DNA from: Pseudomonadota bacterium
GTDB taxonomy: Bacteria > Pseudomonadota > Gammaproteobacteria > Burkholderiales > Burkholderiaceae_B
Length of the DNA stretch: 13,459 bases
Assembly (NCBI GenBank): GCA_023427085.1
Contig: JAEZBO010000225.1
Coordinates: 1-13,459 of the forward strand
Reading direction: 5' to 3'
Below the pieces are notes generated by a model. The model had not been told where the DNA came from. It worked only from the letters and a program-made list of their open reading frames with translations, and ran no database searches. Shown in pieces: positions 1 to 7,102 of this stretch. The position numbers were made by a program, and so were the translations under genes. Every line of letters begins with the position of its first letter. Position 1 is the first letter of the stretch.

Positions 1-1419
1 CCGCCGGCCAGCGCCCGCGATGGCCAGATGCCCCGGCCGTTGCCGCGCGCCGCGACGCCGCCCGCGCAGAGCGGCGCCGTCTACGTCAGCCAGGCCACCA
101 ACCGCTACGGCACCGGCCCCGGCATGCAGGTGCCGCAGGCCATGCTCGAGCAGAACGAACCGATGCGCACCGGCGCCACGGCGCGCCCCCAGCCCGACGT
201 GCGCGAAGAGCTGCAAAGCGTGCGCGCGCAGCGCTCGCCCGAGATCCGCGCCGGCGCCTTCGTGCGCTCGAACAACGGCGCCTCCGGCATGAGCAAGCTG
301 TCGGCGGTCGAGACGCCGGTCGATGTGCGCTTCCCGCTCGGCGACGGCAAGGTCGCGCTCAATGCCACGCATGTGCGCCTGAACGCCGGCCGGCTGGGCG
401 GCGACCTGGATTCGCGCCTGCAGTTCGGCGGCGGCTCGACCGCCTCGCTGAACGGCACCACGGCGGTGTCCGACAACAACCGCATGGTCGGCAAGCAGCG
501 CGACAGCGGCACCGGATTTTCGGCCGCCTACGAACTGCGCGACCTGCGCGCCGACATCGGCACCACGCCGCTGGGCTTCGAGAAGTCGAACCTGGTCGGC
601 GGCGTCGAGGTCAACAAGCTGTTCCCGAACAGCGACACCTACTGGTACGGCGTGGACGTCTCGCGCCGCGCCGTCACCGACAGCCTGCTGTCGTTCGGCG
701 GCGCGCGCGATCCGCGCGACGGCCGCCGCTGGGGCGCGGTCACCGCCACCGGCGGGCAGGTGCAGATCGGCGCCGACTACCAGACCCACGGGGTCTACGG
801 CTCGGCCTCGTGGCACAGCCTGCAGGGCAAGGAAACCAAGGTCAACCAGCGCAAGGAAATCGCCGCGGGGGTGTACAAACACATCATCCGCAAGGACAAC
901 GAGATCCTGACCGCCGGCGTGCATGCCTCGGGCACCTTCTACGACAACAACCAGCGCTTCTACACCTACGGGCACGGCGGCTACTTCAGCCCGCAGAGCA
1001 TGTACTACCTGGGCCTGCCGATCACCTACGCCAAGCGCGGCGATCGGTTCTCGTACAAGGTGCAGGGCTCGGTCGGCATCCAGCATTTCAAGGAAGACGA
1101 TGCCAACTACTTCCCCAAGCACACCAGCCTGCAGGCGCGCGCGCAGACCCAGATGGGCGCCGCGCAGGCCGCCGGCCTGACTGGCAACGGCAGCGCGCGT
1201 TACGCCGGCCAGAAGCAGACCAGCGTCGGCTACAGCCTGCAGGCGGCCGGCGAATACCAGGTCGCGCCCAAGTGGTTCGTCGGCGCGGTGGCCGGCCTGG
1301 ACAACGCCAAGGACTACCGCCAGGTCAATGGCGGCGTCTACCTGCGCTACACCTTCCAGCCGCAAAAAGACCGCATGGCCCTGCCGCTCACGCCCCATCG
1401 TTCACCGTATAGCCGCTGA
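1..1419 (+). CDS. bcsC: Cellulose synthase outer-membrane subunit BcsC (WssE), C-terminal part, 5' end outside window
   Basis: The reading frame is open from base 1 without a stop, so the gene enters from the left; 472 residues are visible. From about residue 78 to the end it matches the BcsC C-terminal domain (BCSC_C), the outer-membrane beta-barrel that exports cellulose. Evidence is the RAGAFVRSNNGASGMSKL segment, many alternating aromatic/polar strands, and a last strand ending GVYLRYTF. The first ~75 residues are Pro/Ala/Gln-rich linker after the TPR superhelix, which would lie upstream. About 20 basic, proline-containing residues follow the presumed last strand. The next gene starts 27 bases later behind an AGGA ribosome site, so this is the upstream member of the acetylation operon. 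The internal ATG at 28 is not the true start. The family call is confident; the barrel boundary is approximate. Confidence 0.93.
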   Translation, partial: PPASARDGQMPRPLPRAATPPAQSGAVYVSQATNRYGTGPGMQVPQAMLEQNEPMRTGATARPQPDVREELQSVRAQRSPEIRAGAFVRSNNGASGMSKLSAVETPVDVRFPLGDGKVALNATHVRLNAGRLGGDLDSRLQFGGGSTASLNGTTAVSDNNRMVGKQRDSGTGFSAAYELRDLRADIGTTPLGFEKSNLVGGVEVNKLFPNSDTYWYGVDVSRRAVTDSLLSFGGARDPRDGRRWGAVTATGGQVQIGADYQTHGVYGSASWHSLQGKETKVNQRKEIAAGVYKHIIRKDNEILTAGVHASGTFYDNNQRFYTYGHGGYFSPQSMYYLGLPITYAKRGDRFSYKVQGSVGIQHFKEDDANYFPKHTSLQARAQTQMGAAQAAGLTGNGSARYAGQKQTSVGYSLQAAGEYQVAPKWFVGAVAGLDNAKDYRQVNGGVYLRYTFQPQKDRMALPLTPHRSPYSR

Positions 1420-1446
1420 CGCCACCCAAGCTTCAAGGATCTGTTC

Positions 1447-2109
1447 ATGATTGCCTCCGTACTGACCGGCCTGACCATCCTCATCGTCGGCGACAGCCAC
1501 CTGATCGCCCCGGGCTCCCTGATCGACTCGCTGCACGGCAACCTGCTGGCCAGCGGCGCCAAGGTCCAGACCCTCGGCGTGTGCGGCACCAATCCGGGCG
1601 ACTGGGTCAAGGCCACGCCCGGCACCTGCGGCAGCGCCGAACGCCAGGGCAAGGCCCCGCCGACCTTCTCCAAGACCGGCTCGACGCGGCCGATCGCCGA
1701 GCTGATCCAGTCGACCAAGCCGGACCTGGTGCTGTTCGTGCAGGGCGACACCATCGGCGGCTACAAGCAGCAGTCCTTTCCCAAGACCTGGGTCTGGCAG
1801 CAGACCACCTCGCTGACCAAGGCCGTGGCGGCCACCAACACGCCCTGCGTGTGGGTCGGCCCGGCCTGGGGCACCGAGGGCGGCAGCTTCGGCAAGACCT
1901 TCGCGCGCGTGCAGCTGCTGTCCTCGTTCCTGTCGTCCAACGTGGCGCCGTGCGAGTACGTCGATTCGCTGAAGATGTCCAAGCCGGGCCAGTGGGCCAC
2001 CACCGATGGCCAGCATTTCACGCCGGCCGGCTACCAGCAGTGGGGCAAGCAGATCAGCAACGCCCTCGTCACGCTGCCCGGCGTGCAGAAGCTCAAGCCG
2101 CGCCCGTAA
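1447..2109 (+). CDS. wssF: WssF-like SGNH/GDSL-fold protein, copy 1
   Basis: 220 residues with SGNH-hydrolase landmarks: GDSH at 15-18 (presumed nucleophile Ser17), VCG at 45-47, QGDT at 99-102 and DGQH at 187-190 (Asp187, His190 of the triad). The block that usually holds the oxyanion Asn reads GDT here. Members hydrolyse or transfer acyl groups; position after bcsC and before algF/algI/algJ-like genes matches WssF of the Pseudomonas wss operon, thought to help cellulose acetylation. The ATG follows AGGA by 8 bases and an in-frame stop lies 30 bases upstream, so no N-terminal extension is likely and no signal peptide is visible: the first strand leads straight to GDSH. Four Cys (46, 61, 134, 169) recur at the same positions in the next gene. 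The fold is fairly sure; the substrate and the WssF name rest on context. Confidence 0.8.
   Translation: MIASVLTGLTILIVGDSHLIAPGSLIDSLHGNLLASGAKVQTLGVCGTNPGDWVKATPGTCGSAERQGKAPPTFSKTGSTRPIAELIQSTKPDLVLFVQGDTIGGYKQQSFPKTWVWQQTTSLTKAVAATNTPCVWVGPAWGTEGGSFGKTFARVQLLSSFLSSNVAPCEYVDSLKMSKPGQWATTDGQHFTPAGYQQWGKQISNALVTLPGVQKLKPRP
1811..1885 (+). repeat. Near-identical 75-base segment, copy 1 (partner 2513-2587)
   Basis: Aligned by eye with 2513-2587 at a constant offset of 702 bases, 72 of 75 bases agree; the three differences are third-codon positions. It encodes the same residues in both WssF-like genes. Flanking sequence is much more diverged, so this part is either under strong constraint or kept alike by gene conversion. 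Confidence 0.85.
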
Positions 2110-2148
2110 CGCCAGACCCGCGACGCCAACCCCGAACAGGATCTCCGT

Positions 2149-2808
2149 ATGTCCGCCTCCGTACTTGCCGGCCTGACCTTGCTGGTCATCGGCGAAAGCC
2201 ATATGACGCTCGCCCAGTACCTGCGCGAGCCGCTGCATGCGGCGCTGCTCGCCAAGGGCGCGCAGGTGCACTCGGTTGGCGCCTGTGGCGCCAGTCCGGC
2301 GCGCTGGCTCAAGCCCACGCCGATCGACTGCGGCGCCGACCAGGTCGGCAAGCAGAAGGCGGTGGTGCAAGGCCGCGAGGCCAAGACCACGCCGATCACC
2401 GAGCTGATCGCCAAGGACAAGCCCAGCGCCGTGGTGATCATCATCGGCGACACCATGGGCTCGTACGACAAGCCGGCGTTCCCGAAGACCTGGGCCTGGC
2501 AGGAGATCACCGCGCTGACCAAGGCGGTGGCGGCCACCAACACGCCGTGCGTGTGGGTCGGCCCGGCCTGGGGCACCGAAGGCGGCAAGTACGGCAAGAA
2601 CCATCCGCGCACGCAGCTGCTGTCCAAGTTCATCGAAGCCAACTCGGCGCCGTGCACCTACGTCGACTCGCTGACCTTCTCCAAGCCCGGCGAGTGGCCC
2701 ACCACCGACGGCCAGCACTACACGCAGGCCGGTTACGCCGCGTGGAGCGAATCCATCGTGTCGGCGCTCGAAAAAGACGCCACCATCAACGGGATCAAAA
2801 AGCCATGA
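2149..2808 (+). CDS. wssF: WssF-like SGNH/GDSL-fold protein, copy 2 (tandem paralogue)
   Basis: 219 residues, colinear with the preceding gene and clearly its paralogue. The nucleophile block reads GESH (15-18, Ser17), with IGDT at 99-102 and DGQH at 187-190, so the Ser-Asp-His set is kept while the first Asp is replaced by Glu. Cys46, 61, 134 and 169 are all conserved. The shared stretch from NTPCVWVG to TEGG is nearly identical at DNA level to copy 1. The start is ATG behind AGGATCT, as in copy 1, with no signal peptide. Its stop overlaps the wssG start (ATGA at 2805-2808), indicating translational coupling to the acetylation module. It probably binds or transfers acyl groups in cellulose acetylation; whether the copies are redundant, sequential or form a heteromer cannot be told from sequence. 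Confidence 0.8.
   Translation: MSASVLAGLTLLVIGESHMTLAQYLREPLHAALLAKGAQVHSVGACGASPARWLKPTPIDCGADQVGKQKAVVQGREAKTTPITELIAKDKPSAVVIIIGDTMGSYDKPAFPKTWAWQEITALTKAVAATNTPCVWVGPAWGTEGGKYGKNHPRTQLLSKFIEANSAPCTYVDSLTFSKPGEWPTTDGQHYTQAGYAAWSESIVSALEKDATINGIKKP
2513..2587 (+). repeat. Near-identical 75-base segment, copy 2 (partner 1811-1885)
   Basis: Second copy of the segment shared by the tandem SGNH genes, in the same orientation and frame. Both copies lie in the coding region around Cys134 and the VGPAWGTEGG motif. Confidence 0.85.
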
Positions 2809-3473
2809 TCACTTCGTCCCTGCGCGCGCTGGCGCTGGCCCTGCTGTCGATCGGCGCCAGCCAGGCGGCCGAGATCTCGTTGTACGAAACCGGCCCGGCC
2901 GAGGACTCCTCGTTCATCCGTTTCGTCAACGCCAACGAAAAAGACCTGGAAGTCACCGCCAAGGGCTCGTCGGCCAAGATCGGGCTGCCGCGCGACAAGC
3001 CGGCCTCGAACTACATGGCCGTCAGCGCCCGCAAGCCCATCGAAGGCACGCTGCGCGCGGGTGGCGACAGCCAGAGCGTCTCGGTCGAGGTCGAGCCGGG
3101 CGAGTTCGTCTCGGTGATCGGCCTGCGCCGCGATGGCAAGTTCGAGACGCTGACGGTGCGCGAGCAGCCCGACGACTTCAATGCGTTGCGCGCGTCGGTG
3201 GCCTTCTACAGCCTGGATGCCCGCTGCAAGCAGGCCGGGCTGCAGGTGGCTGGCCGCGACGTGATGCTGTTCGAGAACGTCGACGACCAGCAGACTGCGC
3301 GGCGCCAGGTCAATCCGGTGGCCCTGAGCGTGCAGCTGGTGTGTGCCGGCAAGGCTGACGACAGCGTGCTCGAGCTGGGCACGCTGCAGGCCGGCGAGCG
3401 TTATACGGTGTTCCTGGTTCCGGGCGAGACCGGCCCGATGATCTTCCAGACCACCGACACGCTGGGCAACTGA
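2805..3473 (+). CDS. wssG: AlgF-like periplasmic acetylation accessory protein (WssG)
   Basis: 222 residues. A cleavable Sec signal peptide is evident (hydrophobic ALALALLSIGASQA, cleavage probably before AEISLYETGP). The mature part matches the AlgF family: ISLYETGP at the mature N-terminus, FIRFVNAN, and two beta-rich halves; Cys residues in DARCKQ and LVCAGK could form a disulfide. AlgF is needed for alginate O-acetylation in the periplasm, where it is thought to work with the membrane and SGNH acetyltransferases; WssG is its cellulose counterpart. AlgF of Pseudomonas is about the same length. The ATG overlaps the preceding stop by four bases. The rest of the module (wssH, wssI) resumes only about 1 kb downstream, after an opposing gene. 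Confidence 0.88.
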   Translation: MITSSLRALALALLSIGASQAAEISLYETGPAEDSSFIRFVNANEKDLEVTAKGSSAKIGLPRDKPASNYMAVSARKPIEGTLRAGGDSQSVSVEVEPGEFVSVIGLRRDGKFETLTVREQPDDFNALRASVAFYSLDARCKQAGLQVAGRDVMLFENVDDQQTARRQVNPVALSVQLVCAGKADDSVLELGTLQAGERYTVFLVPGETGPMIFQTTDTLGN

Positions 3474-3524
3474 CGGCGCCGCGCCGCGTGCCGCCGACCA
3501 TCGTGACGGCGCGCGCGGCGGCGA

Positions 3525-4400
3525 TCAGCGGCAGGCAGGCGGCGGCAAGGCCACGGTCTGGCCTTCACGCAGCAAACCACGCTGGTATATCGGATCGGCT
3601 AGTGCCGTGACAGGATCGATGAAAGTCCAACCTCGGGATTTGAACATGGCCAGGATGTCGGGCATGAGCAACGCGTTCAAGGCATTCACGTGCAGCAGCA
3701 GCACGTGCGCCGGCTCGCGCCCGAGCATCTGCTGCCAGCGCTCGCGCTGCTGCGTGGCCTCCTGCCACAGCCTGTCCAGATAGGCCTGCCGATGCGCCGA
3801 GACGTCCGGGGACGCGCCTTTGCCGGTCTGGCTCAACAGGCGCTCGTTGTAGGTCCAGTCGTCGATCGCGATGGTGGCCGAGGCGACCCCGTAGCCATGC
3901 CCGGCCATCCAACCCAGCACGGCTTCGCGCAGCGCCGGCGTCGCGCCTTCGTCCAGATATGGAAATCGCAAGCGCGGGCACCAGCCCGGCAGACCGGCAA
4001 ACAGCGCGTCGGCGCGTTGCACGTCGGCCAGGAACACCTGTGGCGAGCCCTGGCTGAGCGCCTGATGGCTGTAAGTGTGATTGCCGACCGCATGGCCGGC
4101 GCGGCTCCAGTCGTGCACCAGCGCCATGCCTTGCGGGCTGTCGACCATGAAGCCGGCCGGAAAAAACATCGCCCGCACACGTTGTGCCTGCAAGGCGTCG
4201 AGCAGTTGCTGGTTCCAGCCTGCCATGCGGGCATCGCCGCGCGGATCCATGCCGTCGTCCAGCGTGATGGCGATCTGCTGGGCCGCCGCGGTACCCAGCC
4301 CCACACTCCCCAGCACCGCTGCGGCCAAGAGCTGGCGCAGACGCCGGTGCCAAGGGTTTGCAATAGCAGATCGGCTGGCAGTGGCGCGTTTCGGTTTCAT
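3525..4400 (-). CDS. Exported NodB-type (CE4) polysaccharide deacetylase, antisense within the cellulose acetylation cluster
   Basis: 291 residues on the minus strand. A basic N-region and hydrophobic stretch (LRQLLAAAVLGSVGLGTAAAQ, about 21-41) indicate a signal peptide. All five CE4 motifs are visible: TLDDG (46-50, catalytic base and metal Asp), HTYSH (108-112, metal His pair), RFPY (145-148), DDW (180-182) and LLLH (234-237, catalytic His). It should be an active metal-dependent deacetylase in the periplasm or outside. Substrate is unknown: CE4 enzymes act on GlcNAc polymers, peptidoglycan, acetylxylan and others; context suggests acetylated cellulose, which is inference. It converges on wssG (51 bases between stops) and diverges from wssH (66 bases between starts). 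An in-frame stop 9-12 bases upstream fixes the longest ATG start; no good Shine-Dalgarno is visible. G+C is slightly lower in its 3' part than in its neighbours. Confidence 0.9.
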   Translation of the reverse strand: MKPKRATASRSAIANPWHRRLRQLLAAAVLGSVGLGTAAAQQIAITLDDGMDPRGDARMAGWNQQLLDALQAQRVRAMFFPAGFMVDSPQGMALVHDWSRAGHAVGNHTYSHQALSQGSPQVFLADVQRADALFAGLPGWCPRLRFPYLDEGATPALREAVLGWMAGHGYGVASATIAIDDWTYNERLLSQTGKGASPDVSAHRQAYLDRLWQEATQQRERWQQMLGREPAHVLLLHVNALNALLMPDILAMFKSRGWTFIDPVTALADPIYQRGLLREGQTVALPPPACR

Positions 4401-4466
4401 GCACGTAGTCTAACGCCGGAACGCTGACCGCAGCTTTACGGTTCCCCTCACCCACCCTCATCCGCC
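4401..4466. promoter_or_regulatory. Short divergent intergenic region between the deacetylase and wssH
   Basis: These 66 bases separate two divergently oriented starts and must carry the leaders, and probably the start signals, of the deacetylase (minus) and perhaps wssH/wssI (plus). I could not define convincing -35/-10 pairs. The 30 bases before the wssH ATG are C-rich and hold no Shine-Dalgarno sequence. Confidence 0.35.
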
Positions 4467-5876
4467 ATGGTCTTCGCCTCACTCGAATTCCTCACGCTGT
4501 TCCTGCCCGCGTTCCTGGTGATCTACGCGCTCGTGCCACGCGGCGCGCGCAACTTCGTGCTGATGGTCGGCAGCTGGATCTTCTACGGCTGGTGGAGCCC
4601 GTACTTCCTGCTGCTGCTGATCGCCCTGACCACGCTGGCGTGGCTGGGCGGCATGGCGATCGAGCGGGTCGCCGCGCCGACCCCGCGCGTGCGGCTGCTG
4701 GCGCTGCTGATCGTGATCAACGCCTCGGTGCTGTTCTGGTACAAGTACGCCAACAATCTGGTCGAGACGCTCAACGGCGTGCTGTCGTGGTCGGGCGCGC
4801 TGCCGCTCGAATGGGAGCGCCTGGTGCTGCCGGCCGGCCTGTCCTTCGTGGTGCTGCAGGCGATCTCGTACCTGATCGACGTCCACCGCGGCACGGTGCG
4901 CGCGCAACGCAGCTTCATCGACTACGCCGCCTACAAGGCCATGTTCGGCCAGCTGATCGCCGGCCCGATCATCCGCTACGACTGGGTCGCCAAGGAACTC
5001 GCCGACCGGCCCTTCAACCGCGAGGGCTTCGTGCTGGGCGCGCGGCGTTTCATGATCGGCATGAGCATGAAGGTGCTGATCGCCGACACGCTGGCGCCGG
5101 TGGTCGACGCCGCGTTCGCGCTGCCTGCGCCGTCGCTGGCCGACGCGTGGATCGGCTGCGCCGCCTACACGCTGCAGCTGTTCTTCGACTTCGCCGGCTA
5201 CAGCGCGATGGCGATCGGCCTGGGCATCATGCTGGGCTTCAAGTTTCCCGAGAACTTCAACCATCCCTACCTGGCCGTCAGCATCCAGGATTTCTGGCGC
5301 CGCTGGCACCTGTCGCTGTCGAGCTGGATCCGCGACTACCTGTACATCCCGATGGGCGGCAACCGGCTCGGCGTCTACAAGACCTATCGCAACCTGCTGC
5401 TGACCATGGCCATCGCCGGGCTCTGGCACGGCGGCGACAACTGGAACTTCCTGCTGTGGGGCATCGCCCATGGCGTGGCGCTGGCGGTGGCGCGCGCGTG
5501 GACGCAGGCCGGCTGGCTGACGCTGCCGCGGCTGGTCTCGCGGCTGCTGACGCTGCTGTTCGTGATGTTGGCCTGGACGCTGTTTCGCGCGGTCAACTTC
5601 GATGCCGCGATCACCATGTACCAGGGCCAGTTCGGCATGAACGGCGCGGCGCTCAGCGATGCGCTGGCCGTGCTGCTGCGGCCGGCCCACCTGGTCGCGG
5701 CGCTGCTGGGCGTGGTCTGCGTGACCTTCCCGCTGTGGCATTCGCGCATCGCGCGGCTGCGGGTCGGCGAGGCGCTGACCTGGGTCGTGGGGCTGTGGCC
5801 GCTGGTCGGTTTTCTGATCTCGTTCAGCCTGATCGCCAGCCGCGGCGCGGTGCCTTTCCTGTACTTCCAATTCTGA
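4467..5876 (+). CDS. wssH: AlgI-like MBOAT membrane O-acyltransferase (WssH)
   Basis: 469 residues with about ten or more hydrophobic segments, starting with the typical AlgI N-terminus (MVFASLEFLTLFLPAFLVIYAL), which fixes the start although no ribosome site precedes it. MBOAT signatures are clear: QLIAGPIIRYDW, FFDFAGYSAMAIGLG, FWRRWHLSLSSWIRDYLYIP (from 276) and GLWHGGDNWNF with His321, the expected catalytic His (His322 in Pseudomonas AlgI). AlgI-type proteins move acetyl groups from a cytoplasmic donor across the inner membrane to periplasmic acetyltransferases. Only ten bases separate its stop from the wssI ATG, so the two are co-transcribed. It is somewhat shorter than AlgI (about 520). 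The cellulose-acetylation role is assigned from the bcsC context. Confidence 0.93.
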   Translation: MVFASLEFLTLFLPAFLVIYALVPRGARNFVLMVGSWIFYGWWSPYFLLLLIALTTLAWLGGMAIERVAAPTPRVRLLALLIVINASVLFWYKYANNLVETLNGVLSWSGALPLEWERLVLPAGLSFVVLQAISYLIDVHRGTVRAQRSFIDYAAYKAMFGQLIAGPIIRYDWVAKELADRPFNREGFVLGARRFMIGMSMKVLIADTLAPVVDAAFALPAPSLADAWIGCAAYTLQLFFDFAGYSAMAIGLGIMLGFKFPENFNHPYLAVSIQDFWRRWHLSLSSWIRDYLYIPMGGNRLGVYKTYRNLLLTMAIAGLWHGGDNWNFLLWGIAHGVALAVARAWTQAGWLTLPRLVSRLLTLLFVMLAWTLFRAVNFDAAITMYQGQFGMNGAALSDALAVLLRPAHLVAALLGVVCVTFPLWHSRIARLRVGEALTWVVGLWPLVGFLISFSLIASRGAVPFLYFQF

Positions 5877-5879
5877 GGA
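5875..5879 (+). promoter_or_regulatory. Ribosome-binding site that selects the ATG start of wssI
   Basis: GAGGA overlaps the wssH stop codon. It lies one base from a GTG at 5881, too close to work, but seven bases before the ATG at 5887, so the ATG is the preferred start and translation is probably coupled to wssH. Confidence 0.7.
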
Positions 5880-5886
5880 CGTGGCG

Positions 5887-7041
5887 ATGAACGAACATGA
5901 CGTCTCCAAGGCATCGATCAAGCCACCGATGCAGAAACCCACCTGGTTCGCGCGCGTGACCAGCCCGCTGGCCGGCGCCGGCCTGGCGCTGTTCATGGGC
6001 GCGGGCCTGCTGTCCAATGCCTACTCGGTATTCGTGCAGGACCACCAGTTGCTGCCCGAGCAGGTCGACTGGCACGGCTTCATCGACGGCAAGGTCACCA
6101 GCGCGATCGCCCGCAACATGGCGCAGGCGCCGCTGCCCAGCGAAATGGCCAAGGTCCAGCGCGCCGCCGGCTGGCTGCTGATGGACGACCTGGGCCGTCA
6201 GGTGCGCCAGGGCTGCCCCGGCTGGCTGTTCCTGACCGAGGAGCTGACGCCGCACGCGCACGGCGCGTCGCACGCGCAACAGCGCGCCGACACCGTGCAG
6301 GCGGTGCGCGAGCGGCTGCGCGCGCGCAACATCGAACTGGTGGTGGCGGTGGTGCCGGACAAGAGCCGGATCGCCGCCGACCAGTTGTGCGGGCTGACGC
6401 GGCCGGCCGACTTCGGACCGCGCGCGGCCGACTTCACCGCAGCGCTGGCGGCGCGTGGCGTCGCCGCGCTGGACTGGACCGCGGCGCTGGCGCCGCTGGG
6501 CGACCAGGCCTTCCTGCGCACCGACACGCACTGGAGCGAAGCCGGCGCGCAAGCCGCCGCGCAGGCGCTGCGCCAGCAACTGGCCGGCAGCGGCCGGGCG
6601 CCCAAGGCCGACCGGCAGTACACCGTGACGCGCGGCGAGCCGGCGCCCCGGCTGGGCGACCTGGTGCGGCTGGCCGGGCTGGACTGGCTGCCGCCATCGT
6701 GGCAACCGGCCGGCGAAACGGCGGTCACCAGCCGCTTCGCGCAGGCGCCTGGCAGCGCCGCCGCGGGCGCCGACGACCTGTTCGGCGACGCCGGCCTGCC
6801 GCGCACCGTGGTGATCGGTTCGTCGTTCACGCGCACGTCCAACTTCGTGCCGTTCTTGGCGGCCGAGCTGGGTGTGGAAGTGGCCAACTTTGGCCGTGAA
6901 GGCGGCAAGTTCGCCGGCGGCGCCAATGCCTATTTCGCCAGCGCGGCGTTCAAGCAGACCCCGCCGCGGCTGGTGATCTGGGAGATTCCCGAGCGCGACC
7001 TGCAGACGCCGACCCAAGGCGAGACGGTCAATCTGCCCTGA
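5887..7041 (+). CDS. wssI: AlgJ/AlgX-like periplasmic cellulose O-acetyltransferase (WssI)
   Basis: 384 residues. One N-terminal membrane segment (about 28-50, GAGLALFMGAGLLSNAYSVF) would anchor a periplasmic SGNH-like domain. Family motifs: GWLFLTEE near 115, VVAVVPDKSRI, RTDTHWSEAG with Asp213 and His215 of the catalytic triad, VIGSSFT with probable nucleophile Ser313, NFGREGG, and the C-terminal VIWEIPERDL typical of AlgJ/AlgX proteins. AlgJ/AlgX-type enzymes transfer acetyl to polysaccharide hydroxyls; WssI of P. fluorescens SBW25 does so for cellulose. The ATG at 5887 is preferred to the GTG at 5881 because of ribosome-site spacing. It is the last plus-strand gene of the cluster: no WssJ-like MinD ATPase follows. 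Its 3' end converges on the M48 peptidase gene. Confidence 0.92.
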   Translation: MNEHDVSKASIKPPMQKPTWFARVTSPLAGAGLALFMGAGLLSNAYSVFVQDHQLLPEQVDWHGFIDGKVTSAIARNMAQAPLPSEMAKVQRAAGWLLMDDLGRQVRQGCPGWLFLTEELTPHAHGASHAQQRADTVQAVRERLRARNIELVVAVVPDKSRIAADQLCGLTRPADFGPRAADFTAALAARGVAALDWTAALAPLGDQAFLRTDTHWSEAGAQAAAQALRQQLAGSGRAPKADRQYTVTRGEPAPRLGDLVRLAGLDWLPPSWQPAGETAVTSRFAQAPGSAAAGADDLFGDAGLPRTVVIGSSFTRTSNFVPFLAAELGVEVANFGREGGKFAGGANAYFASAAFKQTPPRLVIWEIPERDLQTPTQGETVNLP

Positions 7042-7079
7042 AGGCAGCGCGACGGCGCGCGGCAGGCCATCGGGGCGGG

Positions 7080-7095
7080 GCCGGACCAGGCCGGC
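7080..7095. terminator. GC-rich inverted repeat between convergent wssI and M48 genes
   Basis: GCCGG (7080-7084) and CCGGC (7091-7095) can pair around a six-base loop in the 61-base gap between two convergent stops. No T-run follows on either strand, so this is at best a weak or Rho-assisted transcription end. Confidence 0.25.
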
Positions 7096-7102
7096 GCCGT
7101 GG

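Noticed and set aside
1581..2804. Long plus-strand frame extending upstream from wssG through the SGNH genes
   Set aside because: The upstream part is the +1 shadow of the SGNH genes; the signal peptide and AlgF homology begin at the ATG at 2805.
3483..3519. GCCGCG/CGCGGC inverted repeat between wssG and the deacetylase as a bidirectional terminator
   Set aside because: Loop of about 25 bases, no T-run on either side, and background G+C makes such pairs frequent.
4479..6017. Minus-strand open frame of 512 codons antisense to wssH
   Set aside because: Arg/Gln/His/Ala-rich with no family motifs; it is the expected shadow of a high-GC gene whose own frame has clear MBOAT motifs.
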